From positions 310,001-374,000 of the forward strand of contig NZ_CP061171.1 of assembly GCF_014692875.1 (NCBI RefSeq): a stretch of 64,000 nucleotides of DNA, written 5' to 3'. The notes beneath the pieces are model-generated. The model ran no database searches, was not told the DNA's origin, and saw nothing but the letters and a program-made list of their open reading frames with translations. A program made the position numbers and the translations under genes. The stretch is from Pedobacter riviphilus (lineage in GTDB: Bacteria; Bacteroidota; Bacteroidia; Sphingobacteriales; Sphingobacteriaceae). Below, piece by piece: positions 53,395 to 63,168 of this stretch (its first letter is position 1; every line of letters begins with the position of its first letter).

Positions 53395-53537
53395 TTCTTT
53401 AAAATTTTTGAGAAAACTGGGTTTTATCAATGGATTAAACAGCGTTTGAGAAGAGAAATCGACAGAGTATGAATTAAGCTTAAATATGTCCTACTATTAT
53501 AATGTTTCATTATTTTAGTAGCCAATAACCCAAAACT

Positions 53538-56500
53538 GTGCGAAGAATACTGCTGATTTTTCTTTTACTATATGCCGGTATGAGTGTGGCCTCAGAGCGA
53601 GACTCGATCAGCGTACGTCATCTGGAAATAGAAGATGGGCTATCCAATAATTATATCCGCTGTGTTTACCAGGACAGAAAAGGATTTTTCTGGTTCGGTA
53701 GCAGAGATGGCCTTAACCGTTATGATGGATATGGGTTCAAAGTATTCCGAAATGAGATTGGCAATAAAACTTCTCTGATCCATAATATTATACATGCAAT
53801 TAACAGTGATGCAGACAATAATATATGGATAGGTACCAGGAAGGGATTAAGTATTTACGACGATAAAAAAGGCATTTTTACAGAAGGTTCATGGCATGGA
53901 TCTGTAGAAGGAACAGATTTACCCATTACAAATGTAATCAGAGATCTTGTTCCCGGTACAAACCACACCATGCTTGTGGCTACCGAAGGAATTGGACTGC
54001 TACGGTTTAAGAGAGGTAAAACCGTGGGTGAGCAAATCCCCCTTCTTATAAATGGAAAGCGCACTTTTTCTTATGGTGTGCAATCGGTGAGGCTTGATGA
54101 TAAGGGAAGAGAATGGGCATTTGTACAAAACCTTGGCCTTTATTATGTTGATCCCAAAGTTGGTGCACTGGTGCTGGCTAATGCAGATATTGTGCTTGCG
54201 CTTTCTTTGGGGGTAAGTAGCGGACAGGTGTATATTGGTACTAACAATGGTTTATACCACTATGATCCGGTAAAAAGGGAAAATACAGCTGTTCCAGGCA
54301 GTGGAATTAAACTACCGGGCAAAGCAATTTCAAGCATTACAACAGATAAGCATAATATGCTCTATCTGGGAACATATGGAGAAGGAGTATTCTGTTATGA
54401 TCCGGCAAGTGGAAGGGTGCAGGTGCTGGATAATGAAATTAATAACAGCTTGAGCGGTGAGCAGATATACGCTATATTTATCGATAAAAACGATAGAAAA
54501 TGGATTGGGACATATTCTGGCGGAGTAACCATTCTCGATCCTGTAAAAAAAATATTCCATACCTGGGCGCATAATCCGCAGGGAAATTCTATCCCCGGAA
54601 ACTCCATATCATCATTTTTAGCGCCAAAAGATGGAAAACTTTATATCGGCACGGATGGTACGGGACTTAGTATCTGGGACAGGAAGTTAAACCAATTTAC
54701 CAATTATAAACACACTTCAGACCCTAATACTATATCCAGTAATTTTATTTCATCAATGGTCTCTGACAATGATGGAAACATCTGGATCGGGACTTTTACA
54801 GAAGGAGCTAACCGTTTCGATCCGAATACAAAGAAATTTACTAGGTATAAGATCGTAGATCCGCAGACAGGAGTAGAAAGTAAGGTTGCTTTTACGGTAT
54901 TTGAAGATAGAGACCATGATATCTGGGCAGGAACCCTCAGGCGTGGAAGTCTTCTTGGCGGACTTTATCGCTTTAATCCCAGTTTGGATAAGTTTGAACT
55001 TTTCGACAAAAACTGGGTGACCTGTTTACCATGATGCAGACCCGGGATGGACACATTTGGGCCGGCAATCTCGATCAGCTGATCGAAGTTGATAAAAAAG
55101 GGAAGAACCACAGGTTTTATGATCTTGGTTATACCGTTAGGGTGATATTTGAAGACAAAAAAGGATTGCTCTGGATAGGAACAGAAGGTGGTGGGCTCAT
55201 TGTTTTTAATCCTTTTAAAAGAAAAATAGTTTCAAGGTTAACTACTGCTAATGGCCTTTGTAATAATTCGGTACTGAGCCTCATTCCCGATAATCAGGGA
55301 AATCTATGGATGAGTACCTATTTCGGGGTATCATGTTATAACCTTGCTAAAGGTACTTTCAGAAGTTTTTACCAGAGTGATGGGTTGCAGAGCAATCAGT
55401 TCCAGATCAATGCGGGCATCAAACTCAGCACCGGGGAAATCGCTTTTGGGGGCATAAAAGGGTTTAGTCTTTTCGATCCACAGGAAATTATGCCACACAG
55501 CCAGATGCCAAGCCTGTTTCTTACCGGAATAACCATTAACAATATGCCGCTGGAAGAGAACCTGAAACTGATTGTTGATGAAGATAATATTACCATTAAG
55601 GAAATAGAGGTCCCCTATGATCAGGCCGTATTTTCCTTTTCTTTTACCGCACTCGAATTTTCATCCCCAGAAAAGATTTCCTATAAATATTTTATGGATG
55701 GCTGGGACAGGGGCTGGACAAATTCGGGGAAAGACAGAAAAGCAACTTATACGCATATTTCCGAAGGTAACTATACATTTAGGGTTAGAAGTACCAATGC
55801 GGAAGGGGTATGGGGGCACAATGAAATTATCCTGAAAATTAAGGTTCTTCCGCCATGGTACAGAACATGGTGGGCTTACTTGGGCTATATAGCTATTATC
55901 TCATCACTTATCTATGTATATCTTCGATATAGGTCTGCGCAGACCCGTTTAAAGTATGAAGTTCAGATTGCGAACCTCGAATCCCAAAGGAAGAAAGCAG
56001 AATATGATACGGAGGTAGCCCAGCATAAAATGGAGCGTTTAGCGCATGAAAAGGAGCGACTGATTAATGAGCAGGAAAAGGCACTTGCAGAGAAGCGCAT
56101 GTCATTCTTTACCAATATTTCTCATGAATTCCGTTCCCCACTTTCTCTGATCATCAATCCAATTAATGACCTGATCAAAAACGGAAACGTGGAAGGTAAT
56201 GGAAATGCAGCGCTCAGCATGATCCAGCGTAATGCCAAAAGGATGCTGTCACTGGTAGATCAGTTGCTGCTTTTTAGAAAAGCAGAAGAAGGTTTTGAGA
56301 ACATCACAGCGGCTAAACTTGATCTTGAAAAATTATCCAGGGAGGTTTTTTATTGCTTCGTTCAACAGGCCTCAGCCAAGCTCATCGATTATAGGTTTGA
56401 AAATTCTGCAGTAAATAAGGAAGTATATGCCGATAGGATAAAGATCGAAATTGTGCTGTTTAACCTGATTTCTAATGCATTGAAATATACGCCAAATGGT

Positions 56501-57688
56501 GGTGAAATAGTGGTAAGGTTAACCGAAGAGGATCAAAGTCTTTTGATTACTGTCCAGGATTCAGGGTCAGGGATTCCCCTCACAGCAGGAGAAAAGATTT
56601 TTGATCGTTTTTATCAGGCGGAACGGACAGACGGGAACCATAAATCTGGATTTGGGATCGGGCTCTACCTGGCTAAACAGTTTATGGAAGCACATTCTGG
56701 GCGTATTTCTTATAAAAACAGGGCCGAAGGCGGAAGTATATTCAATGTCTGTTTCTTGAAGGGAAAAGCGCATCTTGTTGGCCATGTTATGGAAGAAGAA
56801 CAGGAAAGTTCTGAAGCCCTTTTTAATGAAATGTATACCAGCGCATTGCCCGAGTCTGCTGAACAAAATAATATCAGTCTGGATGTAAACCTGGTTAGCG
56901 ATCGGCAGTCTATTCTGGTTGTTGATGATGAAAGAGATATCCGGGAATACATTTCTGGTCTTTTCTCCAACCTGTACACTGTTTATCAGGCCGAGAATGG
57001 CGAACAAGGGCTTCAGTTCGCAGCAGAAAAACTTCCAGACCTGATTATTACAGATTTTAAGATGCAAGGGATAGATGGGATAGAATTCTGTCAGATGATC
57101 AAATCCAATCCTACGCTTTCTTATATCCCTGTTATTCTGTTAACCGCAAGTTCATCTCAGGAAGTGAAGCTGAAAAGTGTTCACGGTGGTGCTGATGATT
57201 ATATCAACAAACCCTTTGAACGCGAATACCTGATTGCCAGGGTGGCCAATCTGCTTCGAAACCGGAATAATCTTCAAAATTACTTTTATAACGAAATCAC
57301 GCTGCAGAGCAATGCTGTGGTCGTATCCGAAGAGTATAAGAAATTTTTGGATACCTGTATCTTAGTTGTTGAAAACCACCTTACAGATTCTGACTTCGGC
57401 ATTAAGGCACTTGCCGATGAGATAGGGATGAGCCACTCTAATTTATATAAGCGTGTGAAAAGCATTTCCGGCCAATCGGTGAATTCCTTCATCCGCTTTA
57501 TCCGTTTGAGGAAAGCTGCAGAGCTGATGATCAACTCTGACAATAATGTAACCGAGGTGGCTTTCCGTTCGGGATTTAATGACGCCAAATATTTTGGCAA
57601 ACAGTTCTCAAAACTTTTTGGAACCACCCCTTCAGCGTTTATCCGGAAACACCGCAAGACTTTCAATAAAAGGTATAAAATGAAATAG
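53538..57688 (+). pseudogene. Hybrid two-component system sensor/regulator (HTCS), interrupted by one frameshift
   Basis: About 1383 codons from a GTG start at 53538, in frames 53538-55034 and 55031-57688. The break at 55011-55017 (AACTGGGTGACC) fits one missing base, giving DKNWGDLFTMMQTRDGHIW. Domains: signal peptide; Reg_prop propeller (DGLSNNYIRCVYQD..., repeated W.GT..); Y_Y_Y; membrane helix (YLGYIAIISSLIYVYL); a coiled-coil linker; HisKA with NISHEFRSP (His about 863); HATPase; receiver (VVDDERD; phospho-Asp about 1173 in TDFKMQG; Lys about 1225 in NKPF); AraC helix-turn-helix. It presumably senses a product of the second locus and activates it. Phosphorelay residues are complete, so the gene is likely intact in the organism. 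Confidence 0.9.
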
Positions 57689-57833
57689 ACTGTTTAATTG
57701 ATTTAGGAACATAAAATGGCTTTTTTGGCCTTGCTAAAGCGGTTTGGCGAAAATACACTCCTATTTTACGAATTTATACCCATCATTTTTTCTAGCACGT
57801 ACCATCTTCGTATCAACCAAATATTGATATGTT

Positions 57834-58397
57834 ATGATGACTGAGAAATTAATTGCATTATGGGAAGGTACACTTGTGGGGAATGAGCGAGATTACGAGC
57901 AATTGCATGCAAAACTTTATCCAAAACTTTTCGTTTTTACCTCCAGGATGTTAGATGATGATGATCTGGTAAACGATCTGTTACAGGATCTTTTTATTAA
58001 ATTTTGGGAGAACAAAGAAAAAATCGGAGCAATCAGAAATGTGGAAGCTTACTTTTACAGGTCTGCCAGGTCGATCGTACTTAATCATATCCGTTTAACC
58101 AAACACCGTGAAACTAAGTTAACCTTAATGCCCGCTCCAAGCTTAGTATTTTCAGCAGAGGATATTATGGTATCTAATGAATCAGATTCGCTGATGAAAC
58201 AGCAAATGGTAGTGGCACTTAATACGCTCCCTGCTAAACAGCGTGAAATACTTACCATGCGTTTTTATGATGATCTTAGCTATCCACAGATTGCCGATAT
58301 CCTTAAAATACGTTATCAATCCGTTATAAATCATGTTTACCGTGCAGTACAAGCGCTTAGGCAGGTCTCAGACCTTTCATCCGTTTATGCAGCTTAA
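57834..58397 (+). CDS. ECF-type RNA polymerase sigma factor
   Basis: A 187-residue sigma-70 family protein with region 2 (LVNDLLQDLFIKFWENKEKI, the core and -10 binding part) and region 4 (LPAKQREILTMRFYDDLSYP, IADILKIRYQSVINHVYRA helix-turn-helix). No FecR-type anti-sigma gene follows, although in Bacteroidota ECF factors tied to SusC/SusD usually have one. It sits between the HTCS and a GH43 gene, and may add a second level of control or belong to the gene group downstream. The first two codons are both ATG, so the start may be 57837. Confidence 0.92.
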   Translation: MMTEKLIALWEGTLVGNERDYEQLHAKLYPKLFVFTSRMLDDDDLVNDLLQDLFIKFWENKEKIGAIRNVEAYFYRSARSIVLNHIRLTKHRETKLTLMPAPSLVFSAEDIMVSNESDSLMKQQMVVALNTLPAKQREILTMRFYDDLSYPQIADILKIRYQSVINHVYRAVQALRQVSDLSSVYAA

Positions 58398-58552
58398 CCA
58401 AGCATAGCCTAATGTCCTTAAGTTAAGGAGAAAACAAAAAAGCATTGCCATCCTTGACAACATCTGTATTTCAGGGCAGTTACCAAGTATTACGGTAGAA
58501 ACCTGTTCCGATGTTATGCACCCGTTCTGTTAAAAGAATGAAACCACATAAA

Positions 58553-59581
58553 ATGAAAATAAACCATGCAGGCAGATGCCTGCTCAGATTTGTCTTTGCC
58601 CTGTTTGCATTGTTATACACGGCAACAGGTATGGCACAGCAGCGAAAAGCAATCTTTCCGGGCGAACTTTGGCCAGATGATAAGGGAAATCATATCCAGG
58701 CGCACGGTGGAGGGATTACTAAGGTAAAGGATACCTATTACTGGTATGGAGAAGAGCGTCGCCAGGGGTTGGATTCCAATTACAGGTACGTAAGCTGTTA
58801 TTCTTCAAAAGATCTGATGAATTGGAAATTCAGGGGAGATGTATTTAAAATGACCGATCCCGATAGCCTTGGAAAAAAATGGGTACTGGAACGCCCAAAA
58901 GTTTACCATAACCTCAAAACTGGAAAATACATTATGTATATGCATATAGATGGGCAGGTTAAGGGCGAAGTAGGTAATTACAAGTATGCGCGGGTAGGTG
59001 TAGCTATTGGCAATTCTCCGACTGGGCCATATAGGTTTATCCGCACATTCCGTCCCTTAGGTCAGGTAAGCCGTGATATTGGCCAATTTATAGATGATGA
59101 CGGATCTGCATATCTTATTTTTGAAGACAGGCCGGTTAAAGGCTTCCACATTGCAAAACTTTCTGAAGATTATCTGGATGTTGAAAAAGATATCTGTATC
59201 ATTAAAGCACCATTGGAAGGTGGAGCCGTGGTAAAATATAATGGGCTTTATTATGCAATTGGATCGGCACTCACCAGTTGGAATCCAAACCCCAATAAGT
59301 ATGCAACTGCTAAATCCCTGGAAGGCCCATGGTCTGAGTTTGAAGATATTGCTCCACCTGAAACCAATACTTATGGCTCACAATCTACCTTTATGCTTAA
59401 GGTTGTGGGTACAAAATCAACCGCAGTAATCTTTGTGGCCGACAAATGGAAACCCCGTACCCAATGGGATTCCCGCTACCTTTGGATGCCTCTGGAGATT
59501 GGCGATGGTAAACTCAAACTCCCTGAACCTAAACCATGGCGTATCAACGTAAAAACTGGAGAAACAGTGCTCTTTAAATAA
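58553..59581 (+). CDS. GH43 family enzyme, exo-beta-1,3-galactanase-like (GH43_24 motifs)
   Basis: 342 residues from the ATG at 58553 (frame open from 58511), chosen because it gives a compact signal peptide ending TGMAQQ. The mature protein begins WPDDKGNHIQAHGGGITKVK and DTYYWYGEERR, the pattern of the GH43 branch that includes galactan 1,3-beta-galactosidases, in which the usual N-terminal catalytic Asp is not present. SRDIGQFIDDDGSAYLIFED and LEGGAVVKYNGLYYAIGSAL carry the later propeller blades. A single-domain enzyme without a binding module. Exo-cleavage of beta-1,3-galactan or a related linkage is an inference from motif similarity. A xylan role is less likely. Confidence 0.75.
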   Translation: MKINHAGRCLLRFVFALFALLYTATGMAQQRKAIFPGELWPDDKGNHIQAHGGGITKVKDTYYWYGEERRQGLDSNYRYVSCYSSKDLMNWKFRGDVFKMTDPDSLGKKWVLERPKVYHNLKTGKYIMYMHIDGQVKGEVGNYKYARVGVAIGNSPTGPYRFIRTFRPLGQVSRDIGQFIDDDGSAYLIFEDRPVKGFHIAKLSEDYLDVEKDICIIKAPLEGGAVVKYNGLYYAIGSALTSWNPNPNKYATAKSLEGPWSEFEDIAPPETNTYGSQSTFMLKVVGTKSTAVIFVADKWKPRTQWDSRYLWMPLEIGDGKLKLPEPKPWRINVKTGETVLFK

Positions 59582-59745
59582 GGAGACCAGCATAGAAAAA
59601 TAGCATCCATTTTACTTTCGTCTTTCCCGGATAAGTATATCGTGTGGACATATATCTTATCTATCTATGATTGCATTTTTTTCTTTGTTTAAGGCGATCT
59701 TTATGCTCAATTTATTTTAATATACGACTAAGATTTGTTTTTGTT

Positions 59746-59788
59746 CCCATCTGCTACAAATGGACTTAGTCCATTTGTAGCAGATGGG
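59746..59788. repeat. Perfect 20-base inverted repeat (hairpin), with a second inverted repeat beside it
   Basis: CCCATCTGCTACAAATGGAC (59746-59765) and its exact reverse complement (59769-59788) are separated by TTA. A second inverted repeat, ACTTATC/GATAAGT, follows at 59791-59797 and 59806-59812. There is no T run after either on the plus strand, so a standard terminator is not supported. It could be an RNA structure, a protein-binding site or a mobile-element footprint. The remainder of the 59582-59922 gap is AT-rich and empty. Confidence 0.75.
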
Positions 59789-59922
59789 TGACTTATCGAC
59801 AAAAGGATAAGTAAGCGATACTCTATAGCGTATATTTATATCTTAGGTATTACAGTGTGAGTATGGTCTTATATTTTTCGTGTCGTATAACGTATATTTC
59901 AAAATCCCATTAATTCATAACA

Positions 59923-61053
59923 ATGAAAAAATTGCAGTCTCTTTATTTAATTGTCTATTTCCTGTTTTTTTTAAGCTCCGTTTCATTTGCACAGAAGAAA
60001 TTTATACATCCTGGTATTTTGTTTTCAAGCTCAGATCTACTAAGAATACACCATACCGCTCAGGATAAAAACTCGGCCGGTTACGCATCATTTCAACTAC
60101 TAAAAGACAATCCTCTGGCCAGTTCAGATTATAAGATGAAAGGGCCATTTAAGGTAATATCCAGAGATGGAGAATTTGGGAACACCAAGAGCCGTATGGA
60201 AGCAGACTTTAGTGCGGCTTATCTTAATAGCCTTATGTGGGTAGCTACCCACGATCAGAAACATGCCGAAAGAGCCATTGCCATTTTGCTGAGCTATGCA
60301 GATTCCCTGCAGCGAATTCCGGCTACCAATGATGCTCCATTGTTGGTGGGTTTGGAAGGAATCAAGATTGTCAATGTTCTGGAAATCCTGAAATACGATT
60401 TTAAAACTGTTGATCCAAAAAAGCTTGAACAGATAGCCCGCATGGTAACTGGAATCTTTTTACCGGTGTGTGAGCAATTTTATGCAAGCCCTGCCTATAC
60501 CAATGGAAACTGGGGCCCAATTGTAACCAAATTTTACCTCTCGGCTGCAATCTATCTTGATAATCAGAAAATGTATGATAAGGCGGTACGTTTTTACCTT
60601 CATGCTAACGATAACGGAACTATAGCCAACTACGTAGATGGGAAAAGCGGACAGATACAGGAAAGTGGTAGAGATCAGAGCCATTCCCAGTTAGGTATCG
60701 GGGCAATGGCCACTGTTTGCGAAATTGCATGGAAACAGGGCAATGACCTTTATGGTGCGCTTGATAACCGACTATTAAAAGGATTTGAATATACCGCCAG
60801 CTATAACCTTGGCAACGAGGTTCCTTTTAAAACCTGGAAGGATATTACCGGAAAATATAGTGAATGGACGCAAATTTCTACTGCCGGAAGGGGTAGATTT
60901 ATCCCTATTTACCAAATGGTTTATAACCATTATGTACGCAGAAAGGGGCTTTCAATGCCGTTTACCCAGCAGGTAATCGCAAAAACGGGTGCTGAAGATT
61001 ATGATCGGGACCAACCGGGCTTTGGCGACCTACTTTACCTTGGCAGCAAATAA
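59923..61053 (+). CDS. Alginate-lyase-fold (PF05426-like) secreted protein, possible polysaccharide lyase
   Basis: A 376-residue exported protein (signal ends at SFAQ). The mature part opens FIHPGILFSSSDLLRI and is a helical toroid of the alginate_lyase type: SLMWVATHDQKHAERAIAIL, YTNGNWGPIVTKFYLSAAIY, then the block GQIQESGRDQSHSQLGIGAM (residues about 244-263). These Asn-Trp and Gln-Glu-Ser-Gly-Arg-Asp motifs are those of uronate-acting lyases such as the PL38-like group. It could cut a glucuronic-acid-containing chain and produce the unsaturated ends that GH88 removes. Activity is inferred. Relative of the gene starting at 63169. Confidence 0.75.
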   Translation: MKKLQSLYLIVYFLFFLSSVSFAQKKFIHPGILFSSSDLLRIHHTAQDKNSAGYASFQLLKDNPLASSDYKMKGPFKVISRDGEFGNTKSRMEADFSAAYLNSLMWVATHDQKHAERAIAILLSYADSLQRIPATNDAPLLVGLEGIKIVNVLEILKYDFKTVDPKKLEQIARMVTGIFLPVCEQFYASPAYTNGNWGPIVTKFYLSAAIYLDNQKMYDKAVRFYLHANDNGTIANYVDGKSGQIQESGRDQSHSQLGIGAMATVCEIAWKQGNDLYGALDNRLLKGFEYTASYNLGNEVPFKTWKDITGKYSEWTQISTAGRGRFIPIYQMVYNHYVRRKGLSMPFTQQVIAKTGAEDYDRDQPGFGDLLYLGSK

Positions 61054-61118
61054 GTTTACAATACAAATATTTTGTTTTTCTCGACCAGGCTAAGATTGAT
61101 AGATATCTATAGAGAGGT

Positions 61119-61145
61119 CGTCCTTGCGAGGCACGAAGCAATCTT
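61119..61145. repeat. Half copy of the REP-like element
   Basis: CGTCCTTGCGAGGCACGAAGCAATCTT is close to the left half of the 20693-20792 element (CGTCATTGCGAG...CGAAGCAATCTT). It lies in the 61054-61385 gap, which holds no gene. A partner right half is not seen. The remaining bases show only AT-rich sequence. Confidence 0.6.
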
Positions 61146-61385
61146 ACAACGATCGCTAATAGCGTGCGCATTAAGATCGAAAAAGAAGTTCATTTTGCTA
61201 AACCGGTTTTGTTTAATTAAGTTTGGCTGGCCAGATAAGCAATTCACATAACCGGGAAATTCTCCGACAAACAATTTTCGGATATCTAGAGTATCCCATG
61301 AGCAACCAGGTGTCATTATTCTGTGGAATCCAAAATCTTTTATCCTGTCGGATATTTCATTAACATAAAAGAAGCCCTATAAACA

Positions 61386-63158
61386 TTGATGAGTAAAATT
61401 TTCTTATTTCTGATTTTTCCCTTACTGATGCAATTTACGGACAAAACTACTGAATATGTCCCGGCTCCAGTTCCCCTTAAAAGTATTTATGTTTCCGTAT
61501 CAGGCAGCGATAAGGCAGAAGGTTCGGCAGCTAAACCTTTCAGAACGATCAGTTATGCTGTTTCAAAGGCCATGCCTGGAGACAAAATACTCGTTTCAGC
61601 AGGCGTTTACCGTGAATCGGTGGTGTTTGAGCGCGGTGGAAGTTCAACAGGTAAAAGGATTACACTGCAAGCATTGAACCGCGCAAAAGTGATGATCAAA
61701 GGCTCCGATCGGAAAACAGGATGGGTAAAGGATAAAAACAAACTTTGGAAATGTGTGCTGGATACTCCCCAGACCAGGATGATGCTCTTTTTTAACAGTA
61801 AGAAACTGGTGAATGTAACTACCCTTCAGGAATGCAGTAAGGCACTGCGCTGGACTAAAACCCTTGAAGACGGGAAAGCGGTAATTTGGGCCAATTTCGG
61901 TGCATTAGATCCCAATGTAGGGCTAACGGAGCTTTCGGTTAGGAATATCGGAATTAGTGCCGGGCCCGGTGTAGATTATATTAACATCGAGGGAATTGCC
62001 ATCAGCCAGATAGCCAATGGTTATGCCTCTATTTATGCAGAACAGCCTGGCGCAATAGATACCAAAAATGGAAAATACTGGAGCATAATAGATTGTTCTA
62101 TTAGTGAATGCCATGGTGTGGGTATTTCTATAGGCACACCAGGGCATGTTTATACAGATGTTAACGCGGGCAGGCCAGAATTTAACGATTATACGGATCT
62201 GGCGTCTGTTGGACATCACAAGATTAGCAAAAACCATATTTTTAATTGTGGGCAGGCAGGTATTTTTGGATTAATTGGAGGTACATCGAGCATTATAGAA
62301 GATAATCTGATAGAGAACATCAACCAGGATGGTGGTTATACAGGTGATGAATCTGCAGGTATCCGGTTGGCCATGGCGGTTGATGCTACCCTTACGCATA
62401 ACCTGATCCGTAGGGTTTATGGAAAAAATGGTTATGGTGTATTTTTAGGGCCGATTTTTCAGGGCGCCCGTTTATCAAGGAATATTATTTCAGATAGTAA
62501 TGCCGGACTGTTATACCTGTTTAAAAACCACGGACCAACTCTATTTGACAACAATATACTTGCAATGACAGATACCGCAGATAAAAAGGTTGATGGCGTA
62601 AAAATGGAGGCATCTGAGGCAAATGTTTTTGTTCAGAACCTGTTCTATAACTGTAGTTTTCTCAATGGCCGACAACCTGGTATGCCAGTATCAACATCCA
62701 ATTTCTTGCCGCATAGCCTGGTCATCAAACAGACAATCCCTGCGCTAAATATAGACCACAGATGGTACGGGAATCTTTTTGTCGGCAAGGGGGCAGGCAT
62801 AGCTAAGTCAACGGGGTGTGAGGCAGATTTTAATCTTTATGCAGATGGAGCGCTGCCGCTAAGCTGGGCCGATGAGAATAGCACAAAAGCCAAAAATAGT
62901 TTATCCTTCCGCCTGGAACATCATCAGAAAGGTGTAGCATTATTATGGAAAAAAGAAGCATTAAGGCCAATAAAGATTCCGGCATTAACAGCTAACTTTT
63001 TAGGTTTTTTTGCGCTGAGTAAGCAATACATAGAATATCCTGATGGAAAAAAGATAACGATTAATAGGGATTTCCTGAATATGGCGGGCACTTCAGTAAG
63101 GCCTCCGGGCCCTTTTTATCCAGGGCAGGGCCTTAAACAAAGAATAAAATTATTTTAA
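61386..63158 (+). CDS. Secreted right-handed beta-helix protein (DUF1565/pectate-lyase-like)
   Basis: A 590-residue exported protein (signal MMSKIFLFLIFPLLMQF). It begins with the DUF1565 pattern YVSVSGSDKAEGSAAKPFRT, ISYAVSKAMPGDKILVSAGV, then many short parallel beta-helix coils (KISKNHIFNCGQAGIFGLIG, SIIEDNLIENINQDGG, LSRNIISDSNAGLLYLF). The last 100 residues form a beta-sandwich-like tail. This fold is shared by polysaccharide lyases and some glycosidases, but no diagnostic catalytic set could be assigned. Lying between two alginate-lyase-fold genes, it probably acts on the same polysaccharide. Confidence 0.75.
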   Translation: MMSKIFLFLIFPLLMQFTDKTTEYVPAPVPLKSIYVSVSGSDKAEGSAAKPFRTISYAVSKAMPGDKILVSAGVYRESVVFERGGSSTGKRITLQALNRAKVMIKGSDRKTGWVKDKNKLWKCVLDTPQTRMMLFFNSKKLVNVTTLQECSKALRWTKTLEDGKAVIWANFGALDPNVGLTELSVRNIGISAGPGVDYINIEGIAISQIANGYASIYAEQPGAIDTKNGKYWSIIDCSISECHGVGISIGTPGHVYTDVNAGRPEFNDYTDLASVGHHKISKNHIFNCGQAGIFGLIGGTSSIIEDNLIENINQDGGYTGDESAGIRLAMAVDATLTHNLIRRVYGKNGYGVFLGPIFQGARLSRNIISDSNAGLLYLFKNHGPTLFDNNILAMTDTADKKVDGVKMEASEANVFVQNLFYNCSFLNGRQPGMPVSTSNFLPHSLVIKQTIPALNIDHRWYGNLFVGKGAGIAKSTGCEADFNLYADGALPLSWADENSTKAKNSLSFRLEHHQKGVALLWKKEALRPIKIPALTANFLGFFALSKQYIEYPDGKKITINRDFLNMAGTSVRPPGPFYPGQGLKQRIKLF

Positions 63159-63168
63159 AATATTGAGC

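Noticed and set aside
56567..57067. A 166-codon frame antisense to the HTCS gene
   Set aside because: It covers the HATPase and receiver domains on the true coding strand, and the antisense product is not protein-like.
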